From an uncultured Bacilli bacterium (lineage in GTDB: Bacteria; Bacillota_I; Bacilli_A; ML615J-28; CAG-313): a DNA stretch of 27,355 nt. Below are positions 7,221 to 13,708 of this stretch, piece after piece. A program made the position numbers and the translations under genes. The notes under the pieces were generated by a model that had not been told where the DNA came from, did no database searches, and saw only the letters and a program-made list of their open reading frames with translations. The stretch's first letter is position 1, and each line of letters opens with the position of its first letter. Location of the stretch: NCBI GenBank assembly GCA_934133195.1, contig CAKPAZ010000016.1, positions 1-27,355 on the forward strand, written 5' to 3'.

Positions 7221-7952
7221 ATGAAAAAACAAACAGCAGGAAGAAAAAATTTAGGTCAACTTGCACCTAAGTTCGCAGAATTAAATGATGATATTTTATT
7301 TGGAGAAGTATGGTCAAGAGAAGATAAACTATCTCTTCGTGATCGTAGTTTAATTACAATCAGTGCTTTAATGGCTCAAGGACTTTACCCTCAAGTAAAA
7401 TCCCACTTAATAATGGGAAAAGAACATGGACTTACAAAAGAAGAAATCGTAGAAGTCGTAACTCAACTTGCTTTTTATACCGGATGGCCTAAAGCATGGA
7501 GTGTATTTCCTCTTGTAAATGAAGTTTATGGAGATGATACAGTCAAAGAAATTCATGGTGGAGCTTTTGGTATGGGTGAACCTAATGTTAATTTTTCTAA
7601 ATACTTTATTGGAAAATCTTACTTAAACCCACTTACAAATAAAGTTCTTCCCATTTGCAATGTTACATTTGAACCAGGATGTCGTAATAATTGGCATATC
7701 CATAACGCAAAAAGTGGTGGTGGTCAAATCTTAATTGTTGTTGAAGGCGAAGGATGGTATCAAGAAGAAGGAAAAGAAGCAAGAAAACTTCATGTTGGTG
7801 ATATCGTTGAAATCCCTGTCGGTGTTAAACATTGGCATGGTGCAACAAGCAATAGTTGGTTCTCTCATCTTGCGATTGAGGTACCAGGAATTGAAACATC
7901 AAATACTTGGTGTGAACCAGTAACCGATGAAGAATATCAAAAATTAAAATAA
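7221..7952 (+). CDS. carboxymuconolactone decarboxylase-like / cupin fusion protein
   Basis: A 243-aa protein with two domains. Residues 8-105 match the carboxymuconolactone decarboxylase/AhpD-like fold (RDRSLITISALMAQG, then SHLIMGKEHGLTKEEI and TQLAFYTGWPKAW). The C-x-x-C pair of AhpD peroxidases is absent, so a disulphide-reducing role is unlikely. Residues 140-222 are a cupin with motif 1 around WHIH (His159, His161) and Gln169, and motif 2 PVGVKHWHG (His204), which would bind a metal. Such two-domain proteins are widespread in Firmicutes and are usually annotated as decarboxylase or quercetin-dioxygenase-like; the substrate is unknown. AAGGG precedes the ATG, only 15 bases after the zinc-ribbon gene, so it is probably the last gene of that operon. 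Confidence 0.88.
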   Translation: MKKQTAGRKNLGQLAPKFAELNDDILFGEVWSREDKLSLRDRSLITISALMAQGLYPQVKSHLIMGKEHGLTKEEIVEVVTQLAFYTGWPKAWSVFPLVNEVYGDDTVKEIHGGAFGMGEPNVNFSKYFIGKSYLNPLTNKVLPICNVTFEPGCRNNWHIHNAKSGGGQILIVVEGEGWYQEEGKEARKLHVGDIVEIPVGVKHWHGATSNSWFSHLAIEVPGIETSNTWCEPVTDEEYQKLK

Positions 7953-7966
7953 TTTTATAAATACTA

Positions 7967-7995
7967 TTGATTTTAATAAACGTTAGTGCTATAAT
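7967..7995 (+). promoter_or_regulatory. promoter of gpmA
   Basis: TTGATT (7967-7972), a 17-bp spacer and TATAAT (7990-7995), with TGC directly before the -10 (extended -10). The leader would be about 100 nt. The -10 lies inside the left arm of the inverted repeat at 7983-8031. Confidence 0.75.
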
Positions 7996-8031
7996 ATTAA
8001 GTGTAGTGTACATCTAATATTATGGCACTAA
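7983..8031. repeat. 17-bp-arm inverted repeat over the gpmA promoter
   Basis: Left arm TTAGTGCTATAATATTA (7983-7999) and right arm TAATATTATGGCACTAA (8015-8031) are complementary at all but one position (a T-G wobble), with a 15-nt centre. The left arm contains the -10, and transcription should start inside the centre, so the full stem would not form in the gpmA transcript. That favours a protein-binding operator. For read-through RNA from the upstream operon it could fold, but no T run follows. Confidence 0.8.
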
Positions 8032-8100
8032 AATTTTAGAAAAGATGTCTTTTCTTTTCTTTAAATAACATAGTTAGCAATAGCTAACAGAAGGGGTAAT

Positions 8101-8853
8101 ATGGCAAACAAAACATTAGTATTAATAAGACATGGTGAAAGTGTATGGAATAAAGCTAATTTATTCACAGGTTGGACCGATGTAGATCTATCAGAAAATG
8201 GTAAAAATGAAGCAGATCTTGCTGGTAAAACCTTAAAAGAAAACGGATATGATTTTGATATTTGTTATACATCATATCTAAAACGTGCAATCCACACTTT
8301 AAATCATGTATTAGAAGCACTTGATTTAGAGTACTTACCAGTCATCAAAAACTGGCGATTAAATGAAAGACACTATGGAGCTTTACAAGGCTTAAACAAG
8401 AGTGAAACAGCTGAAAAGTATGGGGAAGACCAAGTAAAAATATGGCGTCGTTCCTTTGATGTTCGTCCTCCAGTATTAGAAAAAACTGATGAACGTGCAC
8501 CAATTAATCAAAAAATGTATAGTAAAGAAAATCCAAATGAACTTCCACTTACAGAAAGTTTGGAAGATACTATCAAAAGGGTAGTACCATACTATGAAAA
8601 TGAAATAAAACCACATCTTGAAAACAATGAAAAAGTCTTAATCGTAGCTCATGGTAACTCATTAAGAGCCCTTGTAATGTACTTAGAACATCTAACAAAA
8701 GAAGAAATTATTGGTCTAAACATTCCTACCGGTATTCCTCTAGTAATAGAATTTGATGATAATTTCAATGTTGTAAAAAAGGAATTCTTAGGTGATCAAT
8801 CTTTAATCGCGGCTAAAATGAACCAAGTCGCAAACCAAGGTAAAGCTCACTAA
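8101..8853 (+). CDS. gpmA: 2,3-bisphosphoglycerate-dependent phosphoglycerate mutase
   Basis: A 250-aa protein of typical dPGM length that interconverts 3- and 2-phosphoglycerate in cytoplasmic glycolysis. The phosphohistidine motif LIRHGESVWN puts the catalytic His at residue 11. NERHYGALQGLNK (about residues 88-100) supplies the catalytic Glu89 and substrate-binding residues, and VAHGNSLRA supplies the second active-site His184. GWTDVDLSENG and RRSFDVRPP are also standard. GAAGGG precedes the ATG. A 6-bp stem with a 4-nt loop (GTTAGC/GCTAAC, 8074-8089) sits just upstream of the ribosome binding site. The gene is monocistronic, with its own promoter and terminator, and is separate from other glycolytic genes in this window. 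Confidence 0.97.
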   Translation: MANKTLVLIRHGESVWNKANLFTGWTDVDLSENGKNEADLAGKTLKENGYDFDICYTSYLKRAIHTLNHVLEALDLEYLPVIKNWRLNERHYGALQGLNKSETAEKYGEDQVKIWRRSFDVRPPVLEKTDERAPINQKMYSKENPNELPLTESLEDTIKRVVPYYENEIKPHLENNEKVLIVAHGNSLRALVMYLEHLTKEEIIGLNIPTGIPLVIEFDDNFNVVKKEFLGDQSLIAAKMNQVANQGKAH

Positions 8854-8860
8854 TAAATAA

Positions 8861-8910
8861 AAAAAAGATATACTAACAATGAATAAAATTCGGTTAGTGT
8901 ATCTTTTTTA
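8861..8910 (+). terminator. intrinsic terminator after gpmA
   Basis: AAAAAAGATATACTAAC (8861-8877) pairs with GTTAGTGTATCTTTTTT (8893-8909), with one wobble and a 15-nt loop, ending in a T run. Confidence 0.88.
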
Positions 8911-8912
8911 AC

Positions 8913-8941
8913 TTTACTTTTTTCTTCAAATATGGTAAAAT
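8913..8941 (+). promoter_or_regulatory. candidate promoter of the PAP2 operon
   Basis: TTTACT (8913-8918), a 17-bp spacer and TAAAAT (8936-8941), preceded by TGG. The leader is about 75 nt and contains TTGATT and AATCAA arms of a possible weak hairpin. Confidence 0.5.
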
Positions 8942-9022
8942 AATTATATAAAAATTGATTATATTTTTAAAATAACAATCAACAAATAGGAAAAAATCAA
9001 ATAGCAAAGAAAGGAGAAAACA

Positions 9023-9730
9023 ATGAAAAAGGTAATAAATATCATAAAATCTATCCCTTGGTATGGTTGGGTTTTATCAATTGGATTATTTGTACTTCAG
9101 TATTTTCTATATTTACTAGCCCCTATAATATCCAATGCTTTAGGCCTAACTTCGGTTTGTCCTAAAATTGATAAACTAGATAATCTCATGCCTCAGGTTA
9201 AAATATTTGTAATACCTTATGTTTTCTCATATGTCTTTTGGATTTGTGGAAACCTTGCGGTATCAATTACTTCTAAAGAGAATTTCATAAACTATATTAT
9301 AGGTTTAGTCTCTGCTTATTTAATAGGTTTTCTTATTTTTATTTTTCTACCTACTTACATCTCAAGAGTAGATGAAGGATTATATAAAACCTTAGGTAAT
9401 GATTTATTATCAAATATTCTCAAGATGGTTTATGATAATGATGGTAAAGATATTGGTGTAAACTTATTTCCAAGTTACCACTGCTTAATTAGTACTTACT
9501 GCTATTTAGGAATTAGAAAACAAGAAAACATAAATAAAAAATTTAAGATCTATACAATTATTATGATCTGTTTAATCTGTTTATCAACACTTTTTACTAA
9601 ACAACATTATATACTAGATATGATTTGTGGTATTGCTATTAGTATCTTTACATATTCTATTGTAAAACTAATAAATCCAGCAAATAAATTAACTAAAAAA
9701 ACAAACCAAGAAATGAAAGGAACATTATGA
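9023..9730 (+). CDS. PAP2-superfamily membrane phosphatase-like protein
   Basis: A 235-aa protein with about six transmembrane helices. LFPSYH (residues 148-153) matches the second phosphatase motif P-S-x-H. STLFTKQHYILDMICG (188-203) matches the third motif, in which His195 would be the nucleophile and Asp199 its partner. The first motif (K-x6-R-P) is not evident, which is usual for the PAP2_3/inositol phosphotransferase-like branch. Such enzymes hydrolyse or transfer phosphate headgroups of membrane lipids. AAAGGAG precedes the ATG. It is the first gene of an operon, and its stop overlaps the next start by 4 bases (ATGA). Confidence 0.8.
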   Translation: MKKVINIIKSIPWYGWVLSIGLFVLQYFLYLLAPIISNALGLTSVCPKIDKLDNLMPQVKIFVIPYVFSYVFWICGNLAVSITSKENFINYIIGLVSAYLIGFLIFIFLPTYISRVDEGLYKTLGNDLLSNILKMVYDNDGKDIGVNLFPSYHCLISTYCYLGIRKQENINKKFKIYTIIMICLICLSTLFTKQHYILDMICGIAISIFTYSIVKLINPANKLTKKTNQEMKGTL

Positions 9731-10596
9731 TTTACTATTATAAGAAAAACCGTAATATTCAAGATAGATTAGTTGATGGTCTTTTATTTGGTGAAAAAGT
9801 CTTAGGGAAAAAAGTCTTTAACAAAGATGGTTCACCTTCTAAATTCTACCTAAAACAAGGTAAAGACTATGAAGTAGATCCTAAAATAAAAGAAATATTT
9901 GATTTATCAGAGATAGATAAAAATGTATACTTAATGGATTCAGAAAAACCTGGTAAAGTAATTATCTATGTCCATGGTGGAGCCTACTGGTTACAACCTT
10001 TATATTTCCACTATCGTATGATTCATAACATTATCAAAGAAACTGGTGGTGTATGTATCATTCCTATTTATCCTAAAGCTCCATATGCTACTTATAAAGA
10101 TGTGTATGCTTTTATAGAACCCATCCTTGACAAATACATAAAAATGGTAGGACTTGAAAACATCATTTTAATGGGAGATTCAGCAGGTGGCGGTTTTATC
10201 ATCTCTTTAGGAATGAAACTAGAAAAAGAAAATAAAGAATCCCCAAGGATTATCGCAATATCCCCATGGTTAAATCTAAACTGTACAAACAATGTTTATG
10301 ATCCCATGTTAAAAGCTGATGTCTTAACTAAACAAGGAAAGATATACGCAGATGATCTTCCCCTAGATAGTCCTTTGATTTCTCCTTTATTTGGTGATGC
10401 TAGTAAACTAAAAGATGTAATGATTATAACGGGTACTCATGACATTCTATCTAAGGATGCAATTGCTTTTGAAAAGAAAAATCCTCAAGTTAATGTTTAT
10501 GTCTATCCTAAAAGGAATCATGACTTCCCCCTATATCCAATAGGGACTGGATCAAATGATGCAATCCAAAAAATAATTAATAAAATAAATGAATAA
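9727..10596 (+). CDS. alpha/beta hydrolase (esterase/lipase, hormone-sensitive lipase-like)
   Basis: A 289-aa cytoplasmic alpha/beta hydrolase. The oxyanion-hole motif HGGAYW is at residues 83-88, the nucleophile elbow GDSAGG places the catalytic Ser at 152, and the acid and base are probably Asp239 (TGTHDIL) and His265 (KRNHDFP). No signal peptide is present. PIYPKAPYATYKD after the oxyanion motif is typical of the alpha/beta-hydrolase-3 (HSL) family, which acts on short-chain carboxylic esters. The start overlaps the PAP2 stop (ATGA), so the two are translationally coupled. The natural substrate is unknown; a lipid-derived ester would fit the neighbour. Confidence 0.9.
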   Translation: MIYYYKKNRNIQDRLVDGLLFGEKVLGKKVFNKDGSPSKFYLKQGKDYEVDPKIKEIFDLSEIDKNVYLMDSEKPGKVIIYVHGGAYWLQPLYFHYRMIHNIIKETGGVCIIPIYPKAPYATYKDVYAFIEPILDKYIKMVGLENIILMGDSAGGGFIISLGMKLEKENKESPRIIAISPWLNLNCTNNVYDPMLKADVLTKQGKIYADDLPLDSPLISPLFGDASKLKDVMIITGTHDILSKDAIAFEKKNPQVNVYVYPKRNHDFPLYPIGTGSNDAIQKIINKINE

Positions 10597-10609
10597 TGAG
10601 GTGAAATTT

Positions 10610-11128
10610 ATGAATGAAACTTTAAACACATTACTTACAAGAAGAAGTATTAGAAAATTTAAACCAGATATGGTAGAAGAAAGTGTTCTTGATGAAATAA
10701 TGAAAGCTGGAACTTACGCTCCAACTGGAATGGGAAAACAAAGTCCTATTATCATCTGTATTAAAGATAAAGAACTACTTGATGAAATAAGAAAAGAAAA
10801 TGCGAAAGTAATGAATAGAGATGGTGTAGATCCTTTCTATGGAGCTCCAGTAATTATTATGGTCATTGCTTTAAATGTACCAACTGCCGTATATGATGGA
10901 AGTTGCGTTATCGACAACATCATGAATGCTGCCTGGTCACTTGGTGTAGGTTCATGTTGGATTCACCGAGCTAAAGAAGAAATGGAATCACCATTTGGTA
11001 AAAAACTTCTAGAAAAACTAAATCTAGAAGGTGATTACATTGGCATCGGTCATGTAGCTTTAGGTTATATTGATGGTGAGGTTCCAAGTCCAAAACCAAG
11101 AAAAGAAAACTGGATATACAAACTATAG
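10610..11128 (+). CDS. nitroreductase-family FMN oxidoreductase
   Basis: A 172-aa protein. The N-terminal TRRSIRKF and the following APTGMGKQSP are the FMN-binding signature of the nitroreductase fold; DNIMNAAWSLGVGSCWIHR is the second conserved stretch and ALGYIDGE the third. The length is that of short single-domain members. The ATG at 10610 is preferred because GAGGTG (10598-10603) is 6 bases upstream, just past the hydrolase stop; an in-frame ATG at 10589 would overlap the hydrolase without a binding site. It likely reduces nitro or quinone compounds with NAD(P)H. It is the last gene of the PAP2-hydrolase operon, with a terminator directly after. Confidence 0.92.
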   Translation: MNETLNTLLTRRSIRKFKPDMVEESVLDEIMKAGTYAPTGMGKQSPIIICIKDKELLDEIRKENAKVMNRDGVDPFYGAPVIIMVIALNVPTAVYDGSCVIDNIMNAAWSLGVGSCWIHRAKEEMESPFGKKLLEKLNLEGDYIGIGHVALGYIDGEVPSPKPRKENWIYKL

Positions 11129-11136
11129 ATAATCAT

Positions 11137-11176
11137 AAAAAGGTACCATTTCATAAGAAATGATACCTTTATTTTA
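11137..11176. terminator. bidirectional terminator between nitroreductase and TetR genes
   Basis: AAAGGTACCATTTC (11139-11152) and GAAATGATACCTTT (11157-11170) pair with one mismatch around a 4-nt loop. Forward reading gives CCTTTATTTT and reverse reading CCTTTTTA, so it can end both convergent transcripts. It overlaps the last codon of the minus-strand gene. Confidence 0.8.
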
Positions 11177-11740
11177 AAATCTTCGATGTTGAAAACTCTT
11201 AATCCAATCTTTTGTATAGAGATATAACTCTTCAAGAGTAATCGTTGTATAATCGCGACAATACTTAACATATTCACAAATTAAACCTTCAATGAATATG
11301 GTAATTTCCACATTCATATGTGTCTTATTCTTTACAAGAGGATCATTATTACAAATCTCTAAGATCTTGTTAATCGCAAGCGTTGTAAGTCTTCTTGTTG
11401 AAAAGATGAAATCATTAGATTTACAAAGTAAACGATAGTTATAATTGTTATCTTTAATAAAATTAAAGAAAACATCAATGAAAGTTTCAATTGAATTAGA
11501 GTTAAGTAAAGTGGCATTATCAAAGAAATGAGAAATCAACTCATTTTCATAGTCTTCAGCAACCCCATAAATATCATCATAATGAGAGTAGAAAGTACCA
11601 CGACTAATGTCAGCACGTTCACATAATTCTTTAACGGAAATACTGCTTAATTCTTTTTTTTCTGATAACATTTCGGCGAAAACGTCTTTAATGAGAGTTC
11701 TTGTTTTAAAAGAAGAGTTATTTAAGTTTTTAGCTTTCAT
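11174..11740 (-). CDS. TetR-family transcriptional regulator
   Basis: A 188-aa protein. The N-terminal helix-turn-helix spans about residues 12-60, with SVKELCERADISRGTFYSHY as the recognition region (the R-G-T-F-Y-x-H-Y ending is characteristic of the family). The C-terminal ligand-binding portion is all helical and resembles the DhaS/TetR_C_7 group. I start at the ATG at 11740 because AGGGGA lies 7 bases upstream; an in-frame TTG two codons earlier would be too close. It is divergent from an ABC transport operon with overlapping promoters, so it most likely represses that operon and itself, with release by a transported compound. Confidence 0.93.
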   Translation of the reverse strand: MKAKNLNNSSFKTRTLIKDVFAEMLSEKKELSSISVKELCERADISRGTFYSHYDDIYGVAEDYENELISHFFDNATLLNSNSIETFIDVFFNFIKDNNYNYRLLCKSNDFIFSTRRLTTLAINKILEICNNDPLVKNKTHMNVEITIFIEGLICEYVKYCRDYTTITLEELYLYTKDWIKSFQHRRF

Positions 11741-11753
11741 GTACAAATCCCCT

Positions 11754-11786
11754 AACAGTGTTCACATTTAGACAGTAAAAACTGTT
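11754..11786. promoter_or_regulatory. candidate TetR operator
   Basis: AACAGT (11754-11759) and ACTGTT (11781-11786) are inverted copies. The right end includes a compact palindrome, ACAGT-AAAA-ACTGT (11772-11785). It lies between the tetR start codon and the shared promoter region, where a bound repressor would block tetR transcription and could reach the ABC promoter. Confidence 0.5.
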
Positions 11787-11792
11787 GTGTCC

Positions 11793-11821
11793 TTTCTTTT
11801 TCTTTTCAACAATATTATAAT
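11793..11821 (+). promoter_or_regulatory. candidate promoter of the ABC operon
   Basis: TATAAT (11816-11821) with a poor -35 TTTCTT 17 bp upstream. It overlaps the minus-strand -10 of tetR by four bases. The start codon is 56 bases downstream, after GAAGGAAG. Confidence 0.5.
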
Positions 11822-11842
11822 AGATGTAGTTTCAAAAGTCAA
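11814..11842 (-). promoter_or_regulatory. promoter of the tetR gene
   Basis: On the minus strand, TTGACT (11842-11837) and TATAAT (11819-11814) are 17 bp apart. The -35 sits in the context TTGTTGACT. Confidence 0.75.
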
Positions 11843-11877
11843 CAAGGATAATAATTTTTTAAGAAGGAAGTGATATA

Positions 11878-12810
11878 ATGCATATTATTGAAGTTCAAAA
11901 TTTAACAAAAGATTACGGTCATGGTCGTGGTGTATTTGATGTCAGTATCCATGTAGATAAAGGTGAAGTCTTTGGTTTCTTAGGACCTAATGGAGCTGGT
12001 AAATCTACTACCATCCGTCATTTAATGGGATTTTCAAAACCTGATAAAGGAAGTACAAAAATAGAGGGATATGAAACATTTAATAAGTACTATGAAATTT
12101 TAAATCATGTTGGTTACATTCCAGGTGAAATTGCTCTACCTCAAGGATTAACGGGATGGGAATTCTTAAGGATGATGCAAGATCTTCAAAAAATTCATGA
12201 TGAAAAACGTTTAAACTACCTACTTGACTTATTTGAACTAAATGATGTAATTTTAAAAGATGAAACCAAAAGAATGAGCTTAGGTGTAAAAAGAAAACTT
12301 GCAATCGTTGCGGCATTCATGTCAGACCCTGATGTCTTGATTCTTGATGAACCAACCAGTGGACTTGACCCCGTAATGCAAGAAGTGTTTGTTAAGTTCA
12401 TCCATGAAGAGAAGAAACGTGGTAAAACCATTCTTTTATCAAGTCACATCTTTTCTGAAATTGATTCAACATGTGACCGAATTGCGATAATTAAAGATGG
12501 AAGAATTGTTTCCGAATTTATCGCTGATGACTTAAAGCATGCAACAAGAAAATTCTATACCATTGAGTTTAACACAAATAGTGACTTAACTGAATTCTTA
12601 GATAAAGTTAGAAGATTAAGTTCTTTCCAAATCTACAATGAAGAAGAAACGAAATGCTTTATTTCCATTGAGGATAAAGAACTTAATGATTTAATTGATT
12701 TACTATCTGAATATGAAGTAAAAACATTTAGTAACAAACGTGAATCTCTAGAAGATTACTTTATGAAGTTCTATAAAGAAGATAAAGATTATGGAGGTGC
12801 CATAAAATGA
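11878..12810 (+). CDS. ABC transporter ATP-binding protein (first of pair)
   Basis: A 310-aa ATPase of the CcmA/drug-exporter type. Walker A is GPNGAGKST (about residues 35-43), Walker B is VLILDEPTSGLDP with its catalytic Glu, and the switch His is in LLSSHIFSEI. The signature motif is atypical (SLGVKRK in place of LSGGQ), as is common in this subgroup. About 80 residues follow the ATPase core and form a regulatory or dimer extension. GAAGGAAG precedes the ATG. The stop overlaps the next start (ATGA). Two non-identical ATPases plus one permease suggest a heterodimeric motor for the exporter encoded downstream, under the adjacent TetR. Confidence 0.94.
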   Translation: MHIIEVQNLTKDYGHGRGVFDVSIHVDKGEVFGFLGPNGAGKSTTIRHLMGFSKPDKGSTKIEGYETFNKYYEILNHVGYIPGEIALPQGLTGWEFLRMMQDLQKIHDEKRLNYLLDLFELNDVILKDETKRMSLGVKRKLAIVAAFMSDPDVLILDEPTSGLDPVMQEVFVKFIHEEKKRGKTILLSSHIFSEIDSTCDRIAIIKDGRIVSEFIADDLKHATRKFYTIEFNTNSDLTEFLDKVRRLSSFQIYNEEETKCFISIEDKELNDLIDLLSEYEVKTFSNKRESLEDYFMKFYKEDKDYGGAIK

Positions 12811-13706
12811 GTTTAATTGAATTACATGATTTAACTAAAGATTATGGAGAAAAAAAGGGAATCTTTAATCTAAATCTAAACATTGAAAAAGGGGAAATGG
12901 TTGGATTTGTTGGAACCAATGGTTCTGGTAAAACAACTACCATCCGTAACATTTTAGGTTTTATTAAACCAACAAGTGGATCCGTATCGGTTAATGGCCT
13001 ATCTTCATGGGAACATTCAGCAGAAATCGCAAAAATGATTGGTTATGTACCTGGTGAAATTGCCTTCCCAGATCTTCATACCGGAACGGAATTCTTAAAA
13101 TCACAAGCTGAATTCTTACATTTAAAAGACATGAGTTATGCGAATGAACTAATTGAAAGATTACAACTTGATCCATCTGCCAACCTAAGACGTATGAGTA
13201 AAGGAATGAAACAAAAAACTGCCTTAGTCGCCGCCTTAATGAATGATGCTCCAATAATCATCTTAGATGAACCAACTACAGGACTTGACCCATTAATGCG
13301 ACAAACTTTCCTTGATATCATTAAGGAAGAACACAAAAAAGGTAAAACCATCTTTATGAGTAGTCATAGTTTTGAAGAAATTGAATCAACCTGTGATAAG
13401 GTGGTTCTAATAAATAATGGTCATATTATTGATGTATGTAGTATGAATGAAATTAGAAATCGTCCTCAAGTAGAATTTAAAATTGAATTCTATAAAGAAG
13501 AAGATTATCAAAACTTCCAAAATGAAGGATTTGAAATAATCAGAAGACAAGAACAATACAATCAAGTAACTATCCGTATCAATAAAACTGATACAACCAA
13601 ACTTTTAAAAATACTTAAAAAATATAATGTAAAGTTTATATCGGAATTACCATATACACTTGAAATGCATTTTAGAAATATATTATTAAATAAGAAGGTG
13701 AATTAA
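12807..13706 (+). CDS. ABC transporter ATP-binding protein (second of pair)
   Basis: A 299-aa ATPase, clearly paralogous to the preceding one (both open with L-x-K-D-Y-G and share YVPGEIA or YIPGEIA). Walker A is GTNGSGKTT, the signature is SKGMKQK (again not LSGGQ), Walker B is IIILDEPTTGLDP and the switch His is in MSSHSFEEI. The C-terminal extension is shorter and more charged. GGAGGTG inside the upstream gene precedes the ATG, and the ATGA overlap couples translation. It should pair with the first ATPase on the cytoplasmic side of the permease. Confidence 0.94.
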   Translation: MSLIELHDLTKDYGEKKGIFNLNLNIEKGEMVGFVGTNGSGKTTTIRNILGFIKPTSGSVSVNGLSSWEHSAEIAKMIGYVPGEIAFPDLHTGTEFLKSQAEFLHLKDMSYANELIERLQLDPSANLRRMSKGMKQKTALVAALMNDAPIIILDEPTTGLDPLMRQTFLDIIKEEHKKGKTIFMSSHSFEEIESTCDKVVLINNGHIIDVCSMNEIRNRPQVEFKIEFYKEEDYQNFQNEGFEIIRRQEQYNQVTIRINKTDTTKLLKILKKYNVKFISELPYTLEMHFRNILLNKKVN

Positions 13707-13708
13707 AA

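Noticed and set aside
7983..8031. CIRCE (HrcA) operator upstream of gpmA
   Set aside because: CIRCE is TTAGCACTC-N9-GAGTGCTAA. Here the arms read TTAGTGC and GCACTAA and the spacing is far larger, so the resemblance is superficial.
12807..12810. TGA as a tryptophan codon (code 4), suggested by the AT-rich Mollicute-like genome
   Set aside because: TGA terminates genes exactly where the next gene starts (ATGA overlaps at 9727, 12807 and 25617), and tryptophan is encoded by TGG throughout.
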